Source: Mesorhizobium sp. BR1-1-16 (GTDB lineage Bacteria > Pseudomonadota > Alphaproteobacteria > Rhizobiales > Kaistiaceae). Taken from it: 42,079 nucleotides of DNA. This document shows positions 1-9,530 of this stretch, piece after piece. A model generated the notes under the pieces. The model made no database searches. It was not told where the DNA came from and saw only the letters and a list, made by a program, of their open reading frames with translations. The stretch covers positions 1-42,079 of the forward strand of contig NZ_JAIUIE010000021.1 of NCBI RefSeq assembly GCF_020165495.1, given 5' to 3'. Position 1 is the stretch's first letter; each line of letters begins with the position of its first letter. A program made the translations under genes and the position numbers.

Positions 1-47
1 CCCGCCCCGCAAACCTTGCCCGGCACGAACCTCCGGAGAGCCCTGCC

Positions 48-1160
48 ATGACCAGCTTCAATCTTCTGCTTCTGCCCGGCGACGGGATCGGCACCGAAAT
101 CATGGCCGAGGTGAAGCGGGTCATCGACTGGTTCGGCGCGCGCGGCGTTGCGTCGTTCGAATATGAGCACGACCTCGTCGGCGGTTCGGCCTATGACGCG
201 CATGGCAAGGCCGTTTCCGAGGCGACCATGGCCAAGGCGCTCGCCGCCGACGCCGTGATCTTCGGAGCCGTTGGCGGTCCGAAGTGGGATAGCGTTCCCT
301 ATGACGTCCGGCCGGAAGCAGCCCTGCTGCGGCTTCGCAAGGACCTCGCACTCTTTGCCAATCTGCGTCCGGCGATCTGCTATCCGGCGCTCGCCGACGC
401 CTCGTCGCTGAAGCGCGAGCTGGTCGAGGGCCTCGACATCCTGATCGTGCGCGAACTGACCGGCGGCGTCTATTTCGGCGAGCCGAAGGAGATCGTGACG
501 CTGGAGAATGGCCAGAAGCGCGCCATCGACACCCAGCTCTACACCTCGCCCGAGATCGAGCGCATCGCCCGTGTCGCCTTCGAGCTTGCCCGCACGCGTG
601 GCAAGCGCGTCGCTTCGGCGGAAAAGCGCAACGTCATGAAGTCCGGCGTCCTCTGGAACCAGATCGTGACGCGGATCGGCAAGGAGGAATATGCCGATGT
701 CGCGCTCGAACACGTGCTCGCCGACAATTGCGCGATGCAGCTCGTGCGCCGTCCGAAGCAATATGATGTCATCGTCACCGACAATCTCTTCGGCGACATC
801 CTCTCCGACGTCGCGGCCATGCTGACCGGCTCGCTCGGCATGCTCCCTTCGGCCTCGCTCGGCGCGCCGGATGAAACAACCGGCCGCCGCAAGGCGCTCT
901 ACGAGCCGGTGCACGGCTCTGCGCCCGACATCGCCGGCAAGGGCATCGCCAATCCGATCGCCATGATCGCTTCGTTCGGCATGGCGCTGCGCTATTCCTT
1001 CGGCCTCGCCGCCGAGGCGGATCTGCTCGATCGCGCCATCGCCGGCGTGCTCGGCAAGGGGCTGCGCACTGCCGATATCGCCGCCGCGGGCGCCAGCCCC
1101 TGCAGCACCAGCCAGATGGGCAGCGCGATCATCGCCGAGCTCGACCTCTTGTCGACCTGA
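48..1160 (+). CDS. leuB: 3-isopropylmalate dehydrogenase
   Basis: Cytoplasmic enzyme of leucine synthesis that oxidises and decarboxylates 3-isopropylmalate to 2-oxoisocaproate with NAD. The 370-residue length is normal for the family. Visible signatures are the N-terminal [11 protein letters not shown] motif (about residues 7-17), the metal-binding stretch [20 protein letters not shown] in the C-terminal half, and the NAD-binding [19 protein letters not shown] region. The ATG at 48 follows a GGAGAG ribosome binding site. Only 47 bases lie upstream in the window, so promoter and upstream partner genes (often leuCD) cannot be judged. The next gene, rpmF, starts 173 bases later and has its own promoter-like sequence. 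Identification is secure from the motifs. Confidence 0.97.
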   Translation: MTSFNLLLLPGDGIGTEIMAEVKRVIDWFGARGVASFEYEHDLVGGSAYDAHGKAVSEATMAKALAADAVIFGAVGGPKWDSVPYDVRPEAALLRLRKDLALFANLRPAICYPALADASSLKRELVEGLDILIVRELTGGVYFGEPKEIVTLENGQKRAIDTQLYTSPEIERIARVAFELARTRGKRVASAEKRNVMKSGVLWNQIVTRIGKEEYADVALEHVLADNCAMQLVRRPKQYDVIVTDNLFGDILSDVAAMLTGSLGMLPSASLGAPDETTGRRKALYEPVHGSAPDIAGKGIANPIAMIASFGMALRYSFGLAAEADLLDRAIAGVLGKGLRTADIAAAGASPCSTSQMGSAIIAELDLLST

Positions 1161-1226
1161 CCGCTGCGGCCGCGAGGCATGCCGCGAGAGCACCGGAAGG
1201 TGGCGAATGTTTTTGCCGCTTCCTTC

Positions 1227-1255
1227 TGGTCAAGGGCCGGTGATCTCTGTATAAG
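1227..1255 (+). promoter_or_regulatory. candidate rpmF promoter
   Basis: TGGTCA (1227-1232) and TATAAG (1250-1255) are spaced by 17 bases in the leuB-rpmF gap, a reasonable housekeeping-type promoter about 80 bases ahead of the L32 start codon. The -35 box matches four of six consensus bases. This is inference from sequence only. Confidence 0.4.
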
Positions 1256-1294
1256 GCCGCATTCAAATTGACTGCTATGCCCCGCCGGGCGGCA

Positions 1295-1312
1295 CGCCGC
1301 CGGTTGGCGGCG
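1295..1312 (+). other. leader hairpin ahead of rpmF
   Basis: CGCCGCC (1295-1301), loop GGTT and GGCGGCG (1306-1312) form a perfect 7-bp stem ending 21 bases before the L32 start codon. A CCCGCCGGGCGG stretch just upstream could compete with it. It may affect mRNA folding or translation of rpmF; no function is shown by the sequence. Confidence 0.4.
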
Positions 1313-1333
1313 ACGTGACGAAGGAAGATTGAA

Positions 1334-1519
1334 ATGGCTGTTCCGAAGCGAAAGACGTCGCCGTCGAAGCGCAACATGCGCCGCTCGCACGATGGACTCT
1401 CCCAGCCGGTCTATGTCGAGGACAAGAATTCGGGCGAACTCCGCCGCCCGCATCACATTGACTTGAAGACCGGTATGTATCGCGGCCGTCAGGTCCTGAC
1501 GCCGAAGACCGAAGCCTGA
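1334..1519 (+). CDS. rpmF: 50S ribosomal protein L32
   Basis: Small basic protein of the large ribosomal subunit, 61 residues. The N-terminus [20 protein letters not shown] is the hallmark of bacterial L32, followed by the C-terminal GMYRGRQVL segment typical of alphaproteobacterial members. The usual zinc-ribbon cysteines of some L32 proteins are absent, which is common in this class. The ATG is preceded by a GAAGGAAG ribosome binding site. A strong Rho-independent terminator follows 31 bases after the stop codon, so rpmF is probably a single-gene unit or the end of a leuB transcript. Confidence 0.97.
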   Translation: MAVPKRKTSPSKRNMRRSHDGLSQPVYVEDKNSGELRRPHHIDLKTGMYRGRQVLTPKTEA

Positions 1520-1550
1520 TCCGCACCACCAGCATGGATCGGGACTGATG

Positions 1551-1579
1551 AGGCCGGCTTTCGCCGGCCTTTTCTTTTT
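1551..1579 (+). terminator. Rho-independent terminator of rpmF
   Basis: AGGCCGGC (1551-1558), loop TTTC and GCCGGCCT (1563-1570) form a perfect 8-bp GC-rich stem, followed by TTTTCTTTTT. It sits between rpmF and the EAL gene and separates the two. Confidence 0.9.
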
Positions 1580-1689
1580 GCGATTCTTTTCCAGGGCGGT
1601 TGGGCGCGGCATTGTTCGCGATCATCCCGCATGCGATTGTCGCGCCGGTTGTGGCGGCTGGCGGAGGGCTGGCTTATCGAGGGTCCGGC

Positions 1690-3369
1690 ATGCCGATGGA
1701 CGACGCTCCGATCGAGGCGGTTCTCGCTCATATCGGTCAGGCTGCCTATCGATGGTCGATCCCAAATGACGACATCGTCTGGAGCCTCGGCGCTGCGGAG
1801 ATCCTCGGCGTCGCCGACGTGGCAGCGATCGCAACCGGCGCTGCCTATGAAGCGCTGGCCGACGCCGGCAATCCGGTCTCGCGCCGCGATATCCTGAAAG
1901 GCGTCGGCCATGACGCCGGCGAGGGTGTCGGTTACCAGATTGAATATGCGATCCGGCCGAGCGGGCCGACCGGACCCGTGCTCTGGGTCGAGGATACCGG
2001 GCGTTGGTATGCCGATGGCGCCCGTCGCGCGGTCCGCGCCGAGGGCGTGATCCGCATCATCAACGAGCGCCACGCCCGCGAGCAGCGTCTTGCCTTCCTG
2101 ACGCGCTATGATGCCGATACCGGGCTCTTCAACCGCGCCTATATGATGGATCTGCTGCGCGCGACGATCGAGGATGCGCAGAAATTCCGCAAAGCGGCTG
2201 CGTTCCTGCTGATCGCGATAGACGATCTTTCGCTGATCAACGAAGCCTATGGCCTCAAGGCCGGTGACCGCGCGCTGGTCGCGGTGGCGCATCGGATTCG
2301 CGGGCGGCTCCGCGAGGGCGACGCCATCGGCCGCTATTCGGGCGGCAAGCTCGCGATGTTGCTCATGAATTGCGACGAACACGAGATAGAAGTCGCGGCC
2401 GAACGTTTTCTCTCCGTGGTACGGGAGGATGTCATCGCGACGAGCGAAGGCACGTTCGCCATTACCGTCTCGATCGGCGGCGTGTCGATTCCGCGTCATG
2501 GTCGTGGCCGGGAAGACTGCGTCGAACGGGCACAGGAAGCGCTAGATCTTGCCCGGACCGAGGGACGTGGACGCTTCGTCGCCTTCGTGCCTTCGACGGA
2601 GCGGGCGGCTGAACGGCATGAGAATGCCGAATTGTCGCGCCAGCTGATCGGCGCGCTGACGGCGCGGCGGCTCCGCCTCGCCTTCCAGCCCGTGGTCGAC
2701 ATCACGACGCGCGAACCCGTCTTTCACGAAGCGCTCCTGCGGCTGGAACAGGCTGACGGCAGCATCGTCGGCGCCGGCCATATCGTGCCGCTGGCCGAGC
2801 GGCTCGGCCTCGCCCGCCTGTTCGATCTCGCGATCCTCGAACTCGTCCTGAAGGCGCTGGTCGAGCATCCGGGCGCGATCCTTTCGGTGAATGTCGCGCC
2901 GGAAACGGCGGCTTCCCCGGATTGGCTTGAGCTGGTCTCGGCGGCGGTCCGCCGCCAGCCGGACATCGGCAGGCGGCTGATCGTCGAGATCACGGAAACC
3001 AGCGCCATCCGCAATATCGAGGAGACGACGAACTTCGTCGCGGCCGTGCATGCGCTCGGCGCGCGGGTGGCGATCGACGATTTTGGCGCCGGATTCACCT
3101 CGTTCCGCAATCTGCGCATGCTCGCCGTCGATCTCGTCAAGATCGATGGCGATTTCGTCAAGCGGCTGGCGGCCAGCCCCGACGACCAGATATTCGTCCG
3201 CCGGTTGACCGAGCTTGCGCGGGATCTCGGCATCGAGACGGTTGCCGAATGGGTTCAGGACGAAGCGGCGGCAGGGCTCCTCGCCGGCTGGGGTGTGCAG
3301 CGCATCCAGGGCCAGCTCTCGGGCGAAGCCCGGCTCGATCCGCCCTGGCTGGCGGCCTCCTCAGGCTGA
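1690..3369 (+). CDS. cyclic-di-GMP phosphodiesterase with degenerate GGDEF and EAL domains
   Basis: Predicted cytoplasmic signalling protein of 559 residues. A PAS-like N-terminal region (about 1-120) precedes a GGDEF-fold domain (about 137-300) and an EAL domain (about 315-550). The cyclase signature is degenerate: residues 218-222 read GGKLA where GGDEF is expected, so synthesis of cyclic-di-GMP is unlikely. The EAL domain keeps EALLR (347-351), EITE, the DDFG pair (D463, D464), the catalytic lysine in LVKIDG, and ETVAEWV, which fits an active phosphodiesterase. I chose ATG 1690 because GAGGG lies 6 bases upstream. A TTG at 1600 would add 30 residues but starts only about 25 bases after the rpmF terminator. 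The 3' end overlaps the convergent phhB gene by 9 bases. Confidence 0.88.
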   Translation: MPMDDAPIEAVLAHIGQAAYRWSIPNDDIVWSLGAAEILGVADVAAIATGAAYEALADAGNPVSRRDILKGVGHDAGEGVGYQIEYAIRPSGPTGPVLWVEDTGRWYADGARRAVRAEGVIRIINERHAREQRLAFLTRYDADTGLFNRAYMMDLLRATIEDAQKFRKAAAFLLIAIDDLSLINEAYGLKAGDRALVAVAHRIRGRLREGDAIGRYSGGKLAMLLMNCDEHEIEVAAERFLSVVREDVIATSEGTFAITVSIGGVSIPRHGRGREDCVERAQEALDLARTEGRGRFVAFVPSTERAAERHENAELSRQLIGALTARRLRLAFQPVVDITTREPVFHEALLRLEQADGSIVGAGHIVPLAERLGLARLFDLAILELVLKALVEHPGAILSVNVAPETAASPDWLELVSAAVRRQPDIGRRLIVEITETSAIRNIEETTNFVAAVHALGARVAIDDFGAGFTSFRNLRMLAVDLVKIDGDFVKRLAASPDDQIFVRRLTELARDLGIETVAEWVQDEAAAGLLAGWGVQRIQGQLSGEARLDPPWLAASSG

Positions 3370-3657
3370 GGCGCCGCCAAACCTGTTCATTGCGGCCGCG
3401 AGCGCAACATCCTTGTCCGTCAATCCGCCGGCATCATGCGTCGTCAGCTTGACCGTGACCGTCTTGTAGACATTCGACCATTCCGGATGATGGTTCATCG
3501 CTTCGGCCGCCAGCGCCACGCGGGCCATGAAGCCGAACGCCTCGCTGAAATCGGCGAAAGAGAAGACGCGCGTTATCGCGGTTCCGTCAGGTGTGATCTG
3601 CCAACCCGGCAGCTTCGCCAGTTCGACTGCCCGCGCCGACTTACTCAATGTTCGCAT
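3361..3657 (-). CDS. phhB: 4a-hydroxytetrahydrobiopterin (pterin-4a-carbinolamine) dehydratase
   Basis: Small cytoplasmic enzyme (98 residues) that dehydrates 4a-hydroxytetrahydropterin. It recycles the cofactor of phenylalanine hydroxylase, and homologues also serve other pterin pathways. The family signature is clear: [14 protein letters not shown] followed by [18 protein letters not shown], containing the conserved histidines. Its start overlaps the thpR stop by one base (TGATG), which implies translational coupling. No phenylalanine hydroxylase gene is in the window, so the physiological substrate is not shown. It is the last gene of the minus-strand group tesA-aldo/keto reductase-thpR-phhB. 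Confidence 0.93.
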   Translation of the reverse strand: MRTLSKSARAVELAKLPGWQITPDGTAITRVFSFADFSEAFGFMARVALAAEAMNHHPEWSNVYKTVTVKLTTHDAGGLTDKDVALAAAMNRFGGASA

Positions 3658-4199
3658 CAGGCGGCCTCCGCCAGTGGATAGCTCTGTTCAAGCAGATAGG
3701 GCCCACCGCCGGTCGAATCCTTCGACGAATAGAGCACGAAGCGGCTGACCGGAAACGGACCCGCGAAAAAGCCGCCCCTCAGCGTCAGGTAGTTGGCGAC
3801 GTCGCGCTGCGGCGTGCCGCGCAGGCGAGCCAGCGTGACATGCGGCGTGAAACGCCGGCCTTCCGGCGGCAGGCCTATTTTCTGCACGATGCGTTCCTGT
3901 TCGGCCTGCAATTCGCCAAGCCCTCGCGAGGGCGCAACGCGTGCGACGACTGAATGCGGCTTGGCCGAGCCGAAGGCGGCGAGGCCATCGATATTCAGCT
4001 CGATATCGCGCCGCTTCACCCGCGAGAGCGCATCGGCGACCTCGTCCGCGGTTCGGAAATCGATGTCGCCGATGAAGCGCAGCGTCACATGATAGAAGTC
4101 GGTATCGATCCAGCGCGCCCCGGGCAGCCCGCCTCGCAGCAGCGCGAGACGTTCCCCCACCTCGGACGGGACCTCGAGGGCTGTGAAGAGACGCGGCAT
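3657..4199 (-). CDS. thpR: RNA 2',3'-cyclic phosphodiesterase (2H superfamily)
   Basis: Predicted to hydrolyse 2',3'-cyclic phosphate ends of RNA to 2'-phosphates; older annotations call it 2'-5' RNA ligase. The 180-residue product starts [11 protein letters not shown] and carries the two HxTL motifs that define the 2H family: HVTLRFIG near residue 41 and HVTLARLRG near residue 123. I chose ATG 4199 because GGAGG (4206-4210) sits 6 bases ahead. The in-frame ATG at 4205 touches the ribosome binding site and is unlikely. A long open upstream extension in this frame lies inside the next gene and is not coding. Coupled to phhB through a TGATG overlap. Confidence 0.93.
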   Translation of the reverse strand: MPRLFTALEVPSEVGERLALLRGGLPGARWIDTDFYHVTLRFIGDIDFRTADEVADALSRVKRRDIELNIDGLAAFGSAKPHSVVARVAPSRGLGELQAEQERIVQKIGLPPEGRRFTPHVTLARLRGTPQRDVANYLTLRGGFFAGPFPVSRFVLYSSKDSTGGGPYLLEQSYPLAEAA

Positions 4200-4305
4200 C
4201 GGCATCCTCCGGTTCGGGTTGAGGATAGCGAAGCATTGCGGTTTGAGGTTGGCCTGTAAAGCAGCCGCGCTGCCGCGCCCCCCGGGGAAGGCACGGCAGC
4301 AAGGA

Positions 4306-5355
4306 TCAGGGGCAGGGGTTGCCGCGCCGCTGCAGCACCGCGTCGAGCCGGTTCTCGATCTCGGACGTGATCGTGATGTCAACGCTGGCGATATCCGTCG
4401 CGAGTTGCTCGATCGTCGTCGCGCCGATGATGTTGGCGGTGACGAATGGCCGGCTGGTGACGAAGGCGAGCGCCAGCTGCGCGGGATCGAGGCCGAAATC
4501 GCGGGCCACCGCCAGATAGTCGTCGATCGCCTCGGCGGCGCCGGGCGTCTCGTAGCGGTCGCCGCGCTGGAATAGCGTCGTGCGAGCCCCGGCCGGGCGG
4601 GCGCCATTTTGGTATTTGCCCGAGAGATAGCCCTGCGCCAGCGGCGAATAGGCAAGAAGGCCAACCTGCTCGCGCATCGCGATTTCCGCGAGGTTCACCT
4701 CGAAGGTGCGGTTGAGCAGGTTGTAGGCGTTCTGGATCGAGACGACCCGCGGCCCCTGGCCCCTCTCACTCGCCGTCACGAACCGCATCGTGCCCCAGGC
4801 GCTCTCGTTCGAGAGGCCGACATGGCGGATCTTGCCGGCGGTGACGAGGTCGGCGAGCACGCCGAGCGTTTCCTCGATCGGAACCTCGTCGGCTGCGGGG
4901 GCCGGCACGCGATAGCTGGTCGGGTTGGAGCCCCATTGCGTCACGTGGCGGTCCGGCCAGTGCAACTGGTAGACGTCGATATAGTCAGTCCCGAGCCGCT
5001 TCAGGCTGCCCTCGATCGCATGCTCGATGTCGGCGCGGACGAGCTTCGACGGCCGGCCGCCGCGAAACCAGTTCATCGGCGTGCGGCCGACGACCTTGGA
5101 GGCGATGACGATCTTGTCGCGGTTGCCGCGTGCCTTCATCCAAGAGCCGATGATCCGCTCGGTCGCGCCCTGCGTCTCGGCGCGCGGCGGGATCGAATAG
5201 AGTTCGGCGGTGTCGAGGAAGTTGATGCCGTGATCGATGGCATAGTCCAGCTGCTGATGGCCTTCAGCCTCGGTATTCTGCTGGCCCCAGGTCATTGTGC
5301 CGAGGCAGATGGCGGACACGGCCAGATCGGTCCGGCCGAGCGAACGATATTCCAT
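4306..5355 (-). CDS. aldo/keto reductase (Tas-like)
   Basis: NADPH-dependent oxidoreductase of the aldo/keto reductase superfamily, 349 residues. Visible features are the N-terminal MEYRSLGRTDLAVSAICLGT, catalytic Asp and Tyr in the NFLDTAELYS segment, the catalytic lysine in IVIASKVVG, YIDVYQLHWPDRH with the active-site histidine, and the C-terminal cofactor-binding stretch NIIGATTIEQL. The closest pattern I recognise is the Tas/YajO-type subgroup, whose physiological substrates are poorly defined. GGAG lies 8 bases ahead of ATG 5355. The gene lies 40 bases downstream of tesA on the same strand, so it is probably cotranscribed with it. Substrate cannot be inferred. Confidence 0.92.
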   Translation of the reverse strand: MEYRSLGRTDLAVSAICLGTMTWGQQNTEAEGHQQLDYAIDHGINFLDTAELYSIPPRAETQGATERIIGSWMKARGNRDKIVIASKVVGRTPMNWFRGGRPSKLVRADIEHAIEGSLKRLGTDYIDVYQLHWPDRHVTQWGSNPTSYRVPAPAADEVPIEETLGVLADLVTAGKIRHVGLSNESAWGTMRFVTASERGQGPRVVSIQNAYNLLNRTFEVNLAEIAMREQVGLLAYSPLAQGYLSGKYQNGARPAGARTTLFQRGDRYETPGAAEAIDDYLAVARDFGLDPAQLALAFVTSRPFVTANIIGATTIEQLATDIASVDITITSEIENRLDAVLQRRGNPCP

Positions 5356-5395
5356 TTATGAACTCCGGAGGAGGGCAGGCGGCGGGCTGTCTCGT

Positions 5396-6049
5396 TCAGC
5401 GGGGCTTCGTTTCGCCGACGAGACGTTCGACGGAGGGTAGCATCCGTTCGACGATCAGCGCGACCCCCTTGGCGTTCGGATGCAGGCCATCGGCCTGCAG
5501 CAGTGTTGACTGCGCGGCTGCCCCGTCCAGGAAGAACGGGTAGAGGATCGCGCCATATTGCGTCGCAAGCTCGGGATAGATCGCGTCGAAGCGCGCGCCA
5601 TAGTCGGATCCGAGATTGGGCGCGGCCAGCATGCCGGCGAGAAGGGTCGGGATCTTCTTTTCGCTGAGCTTTGCGAGAATCGCATCGAGCGCCTTTCGCG
5701 TGCCGGCCGGGTCCATGCCGCGCAGCATGTCATTGGCGCCGAGTTCGACGATCGCCGCGTCGGCGCCGCCGCCGAGCGCCCAGTCGAGCCGGGCAAGGCC
5801 ACCCTCGGCCGTATCCCCGGAAACGCCGGCATTGATGACGGTGACGTCGAGGCCCTTCGCCTTCAGTGCCCGCTCGAGCTGTGTCGTGAAGCCGTCCTCA
5901 GGGCCGAGCCCGTAACCGGCGGTCAGGCTGTCGCCGAGCGCCAGGATGCGGATTGGCGCCGCCGAGGCTGCGACAGGGGCCATGACTGCGACAGGGGGAA
6001 GCAGCACGGCGAGCGCGAGCGCCAGAAGCGGCAGCAGGGTCTTTTTCAT
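5396..6049 (-). CDS. tesA: periplasmic GDSL arylesterase / acyl-CoA thioesterase I / lysophospholipase
   Basis: Predicted exported hydrolase of 217 residues with a signal peptide of about 35 residues (MKKTLLPLLALALAVLLPP, cleavage probably after ASAA). SGNH blocks are all present: block I LALGDSLTAGYG with the nucleophile serine, block II NAGVSGDTAEGG with glycine, block III ELGANDMLRG with asparagine, and block V DGLHPNAKG with catalytic Asp and His. I chose ATG 6049 because GGAG precedes it by 4 bases and the signal peptide begins there. The gene is divergent from ybbA-ybbP, the arrangement found in Escherichia coli, which supports orthology with TesA. It heads the leftward group running to phhB. 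Confidence 0.94.
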   Translation of the reverse strand: MKKTLLPLLALALAVLLPPVAVMAPVAASAAPIRILALGDSLTAGYGLGPEDGFTTQLERALKAKGLDVTVINAGVSGDTAEGGLARLDWALGGGADAAIVELGANDMLRGMDPAGTRKALDAILAKLSEKKIPTLLAGMLAAPNLGSDYGARFDAIYPELATQYGAILYPFFLDGAAAQSTLLQADGLHPNAKGVALIVERMLPSVERLVGETKPR

Positions 6050-6125
6050 CCGTCTCCGGCTCCCATATGCAAACGATGCGTGCCGCGACGGGCGGCGACA
6101 AGCGAGACATATAGGGCGGCCGCCA

Positions 6126-6842
6126 TTGAACGTCAGTGACATCTCCCCATCCGCCGTCATCTCGCTCGCGGATGTCGACCTGTCGCTGGGATCGGGACCG
6201 GCACGCGTCCATATCCTCAAGAAGGTGAGCCTTTCGGTCGCAGCGGGCGAGACCGTGGCGCTGGTCGGGCCGTCGGGTTCGGGCAAGTCGACGCTCTTGA
6301 TGGCGATGGCCGGGCTCGAGCGCATCGACAGCGGGCGCCTCAGCGTCTCGGGCGTCGAGCTGTCGCGAGAGGACGAGGACGGGCTGGCGCGGTTCCGCGG
6401 CGCGAATGTCGGCATCATCTTCCAGTCCTTCCATCTCATTCCCAACATGACGGCGCTCGAAAATGTCGCGGTGCCGCTCGAATTGCAGGGACGGCGTGAT
6501 GCGTTCGCGCGGGCCGAGGCTGAACTGATGCTGGTCGGCCTCGGACATCGGCTGACCCATTATCCCTCCGCCCTTTCCGGCGGCGAGCAGCAGCGCGTCG
6601 CGATCGCCCGCGCGCTCGTCGCAGAGCCCGCCGTGATCTTCGCCGACGAGCCGACCGGCAATCTCGACGAGGCGACGGGCCGACAGATCGCCGATCTCCT
6701 GTTCGAGACCTCGGCTCGGCGCGGGACTACGCTCGTGCTGGTGACGCATGACAATGCGCTTGCGGCCCGCTGCGCCCGCGTGGTGCGCATTCATTCCGGC
6801 ATCATCGACCCTGCGGAAGCCGTGCGGAGCGCTGCCGAATGA
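6126..6842 (+). CDS. ybbA: ABC transporter ATP-binding protein YbbA (LolD-like)
   Basis: ATPase subunit of a MacB/LolCDE-type ABC system, 238 residues. Walker A reads GPSGSGKST, the Q-loop is in [18 protein letters not shown], the signature is [15 protein letters not shown], Walker B is [16 protein letters not shown], and the switch histidine is in VLVTHDN. The reading frame is open far upstream, but the product family starts near residue [10 protein letters not shown] therefore used the TTG at 6126, with AGGGCGG upstream as ribosome binding site; no ATG lies between it and the ABC core. The stop overlaps the ybbP start by 4 bases (ATGA), so the two subunits are translationally coupled. TesA is encoded divergently 76 bases away. 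Confidence 0.93.
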   Translation: MNVSDISPSAVISLADVDLSLGSGPARVHILKKVSLSVAAGETVALVGPSGSGKSTLLMAMAGLERIDSGRLSVSGVELSREDEDGLARFRGANVGIIFQSFHLIPNMTALENVAVPLELQGRRDAFARAEAELMLVGLGHRLTHYPSALSGGEQQRVAIARALVAEPAVIFADEPTGNLDEATGRQIADLLFETSARRGTTLVLVTHDNALAARCARVVRIHSGIIDPAEAVRSAAE

Positions 6843-9349
6843 CGGCGCTGCGCTTCGCGGTCCGCGAGCTCAGGGCCGGGCTCAACGGCTTCATCATCTT
6901 CCTGGCGCTGATCGCGCTCGGCGTTGCTGCGATCGCGGCTGTCGGCTCGGTATCGCGCGCCATGACGGTGGGCCTGGCGCGGGAAGGCGCCAACATCCTC
7001 GGCGGTGATCTCTCCGTCACGCTGGTGCAGCGGCAGGCCAACCCCGAGGAACGACGCTTCCTCGATGCGGCCGGCAAGGTTTCCGAAATCGCGACGCTGC
7101 GCGGCATGGCTCGGAAGACCGATGGCAGCGACCAGACCCTGGTCGAGATCAAGGCCGTCGACGGGGCCTATCCCCTGACCGGCACGCTCGACATCGCATC
7201 GGGCGGCAGCAGCCTCGATCCGGCACGGCCGCTCGACGCCGTTGTGGATTCTGAGCTCTTGATACGCCTCGGTCTTCAAGTCGGCGACAGCATCGATCTC
7301 GGTTCGGCGCGACTGCGCATCGCCGGCGCGATCGCAAGCGAGCCTGACAAGCTTTCGACCGGGCTCGGCTTCGGGCCGCGCCTTCTGATATCGCGTGCCG
7401 CGCTCGACGCCAGCCAGCTGCTGCAGCCGGGCAGCCTCGTTCAGTGGGCCTATCGCGTCCGTCTGCCGTCAGGCGGCGATCCCATTGCGGTCTCCGATCA
7501 GGCGACCAAGGATTTTCCGGAAGCCGGCTGGCAGGTCCGCACCCGGGACGACGCATCGCCCGGTCTGAAGCGCAGCATCAACCAGTTCGCGCAATACCTG
7601 ACACTGGTCGGGCTGGCCGCGCTGATCGTCGGCGGCGTCGGCGTTGCCAATGCGGTGGGCGCCTTTCTCGACATGAAGCGGCCGGTCATCGCCACGCTGC
7701 GATCGCTCGGTGCTTCGGCGCGCTTCGTCGTGGCGCTCTATTTCATCCAGATCATGGCCATCGCGCTGGTCGGCATCGTGATCGGGCTCGTCATCGGCGC
7801 GCTGGTGCCTTTGATCGCGCTGCGCTTTCTGGTCGACGTGCTGCCGGTCGGCGCCGAGACCGGCTTCTATCCGAGCGAACTTGCCATCGCCGCGCTGTTC
7901 GGCCTGATGACCGCCATCTCCTTTGCGCTTGCCCCACTCGGGCGCATCCGGGATGTGAAGCCGACGGCGCTGTTCCGCGATGTCGCGTCCGGCCTGCCGG
8001 CCCGCATCCGCCCGGCGTTTCTCGCCGCCGCGATCGCCTCGGCAGGGCTGCTCGCCGCGCTTTCGGTGCTGCTCGCCTATGACCGCCGTATCGCGATGAT
8101 GTTCGTCGTCGCCATGGGTGGTTCGTTCGTGCTGCTGCGGCTCGTCGGCTTCCTGGTGATGCTGGCGGCCCGGCGGGCGCCGCGGCCGCGCTCGACGGAA
8201 TGGCGCTTCGCCATCGGCAACATCCATCGCCCCGGTGCGCTGACTGCGTCCGTCGTCCTCTCGCTCGGGCTCGGGCTGACATTGCTGGTCGCGATCGCGC
8301 TGATCGATGGCAGCCTGCAACGGCAATTGACCCGTTCGATGCCGGACAATGGCCCCAGCTTCTTCTTCCTCGATGTGCCGAGCAGCCAAATCGAGCCATT
8401 TTCTGCTTTCCTCACAAAGGAAGTTCCATCGGCGACGCTCGAAAGTGTGCCGATGCTGCGCGGACGGATCGTCAGTGTCGGCGGCGTCGCGGCGGCCGAT
8501 CTGAAGCCGGCGCCGGACCAGGCCTGGGTGCTGCAGGGCGACCGGGGTGTCACCTTCTCCGCGATTGTGCCGAAAAACTCCCGCCTCGTCGCCGGCGACT
8601 GGTGGCCGGCCGGTTATGCCGGGCCGCCGCTCGTCTCGCTGGAGGCGCGTGTTGCCGAGGGTCTCGGCGTCAAGGTCGGCGACAGCCTCGTCGTGAATGT
8701 GCTCGGCCGCCCTGTCGAAGCCAAAATCGCCAATCTGCGCGAGGTCGATTGGGAGAGCCTTGCGATCAATTTCGTCATGGTCTTCTCGCCGAATGCCTTC
8801 ACCGGCGCGCCCTATACGGTGCTGACGACGCTCGCTTATCCCGGTGCCGCCGATCCGGCGCTGGAAGCCCGCGTCATGAAGGATGCCGGCGCGGCTTTCC
8901 CTGGCATCACGGCAGTGCGCGTCCGCGAGGCGCTCGACCGTATCTCGACCATCCTTGGGCAATTGATGTTGGCGATCCGCATCGCCTCGTCCGTCGCGCT
9001 GGCGGCTTCGGTGCTCGTCCTCGGCGGGGCGCTGGCTGCCGGTCATCGCCGCCGGCTTCACGATGCGGTGATCCTGAAGACGCTGGGCGCCACGCGCCGG
9101 CAACTCATCACGGCTTTCAGCCTCGAATACGGGCTGCTCGGGCTCGCCACCGCTACCTTCGGCGTGCTGGCCGGGTCGCTGGCGGCATGGGGCGTCGTCG
9201 CGGGGGTGATGAAGCAGACGTTCCATTTCGCGCCGATGAGCGCGCTCGGCGCTGCGGTCGCGGCCGTATTCGTCACCTTGGTGCTCGGCCTTGCCGGTAC
9301 TTGGCGGCTGCTCGGCCAGAAGGCGGCGCCAGTGCTCAGAAACCTGTAG
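6839..9349 (+). CDS. ybbP: ABC transporter permease YbbP (FtsX/MacB family)
   Basis: Inner-membrane permease of 836 residues that pairs with YbbA. An N-terminal membrane helix (FIIFLALIALGVAAIAAVGS, about residues 19-38) leads into a periplasmic MacB-like domain. Two FtsX blocks follow, one around residues 260-355 with the conserved DMKRPVIATLRSLGAS coupling helix and one at the C-terminus with LHDAVILKTLGATRRQL. Further helices lie around 395-440 and 465-485. Length and double-FtsX layout match YbbP of Escherichia coli. The cargo is not settled by sequence; neighbourhood with TesA suggests a lipophilic or acylated substrate. No clear terminator is seen after the stop. Confidence 0.93.
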   Translation: MTALRFAVRELRAGLNGFIIFLALIALGVAAIAAVGSVSRAMTVGLAREGANILGGDLSVTLVQRQANPEERRFLDAAGKVSEIATLRGMARKTDGSDQTLVEIKAVDGAYPLTGTLDIASGGSSLDPARPLDAVVDSELLIRLGLQVGDSIDLGSARLRIAGAIASEPDKLSTGLGFGPRLLISRAALDASQLLQPGSLVQWAYRVRLPSGGDPIAVSDQATKDFPEAGWQVRTRDDASPGLKRSINQFAQYLTLVGLAALIVGGVGVANAVGAFLDMKRPVIATLRSLGASARFVVALYFIQIMAIALVGIVIGLVIGALVPLIALRFLVDVLPVGAETGFYPSELAIAALFGLMTAISFALAPLGRIRDVKPTALFRDVASGLPARIRPAFLAAAIASAGLLAALSVLLAYDRRIAMMFVVAMGGSFVLLRLVGFLVMLAARRAPRPRSTEWRFAIGNIHRPGALTASVVLSLGLGLTLLVAIALIDGSLQRQLTRSMPDNGPSFFFLDVPSSQIEPFSAFLTKEVPSATLESVPMLRGRIVSVGGVAAADLKPAPDQAWVLQGDRGVTFSAIVPKNSRLVAGDWWPAGYAGPPLVSLEARVAEGLGVKVGDSLVVNVLGRPVEAKIANLREVDWESLAINFVMVFSPNAFTGAPYTVLTTLAYPGAADPALEARVMKDAGAAFPGITAVRVREALDRISTILGQLMLAIRIASSVALAASVLVLGGALAAGHRRRLHDAVILKTLGATRRQLITAFSLEYGLLGLATATFGVLAGSLAAWGVVAGVMKQTFHFAPMSALGAAVAAVFVTLVLGLAGTWRLLGQKAAPVLRNL

Positions 9350-9530
9350 GATCAAGGCTCCGCTTCAGCTACCATTTGCGAGACGCTGTCATCTGGCGCA
9401 CTTGCGCGCCGGGGTGGCAAGGGCCATATCGCAGGCACATCCCGGGCGGCCGGTTCCGGAGTTTTCGGAGGGTCGGATCGACGGGGCGTCGCGTGACAAC
9501 GCGGTACACTGTTCGGGAGAAGGGACTTCG

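Noticed and set aside
4269-4300. GCTGCCG/CGGCAGC inverted repeat between thpR and the aldo/keto reductase gene as a terminator
   Set aside because: The loop is long and GC-rich and no T-run follows on the minus strand; thpR likely remains in the same transcript.
7469-9355. A 628-codon antisense open frame over ybbP
   Set aside because: The translation is Arg/Asp/His-rich, as expected from the antisense of a membrane protein gene, and shows no family motif.
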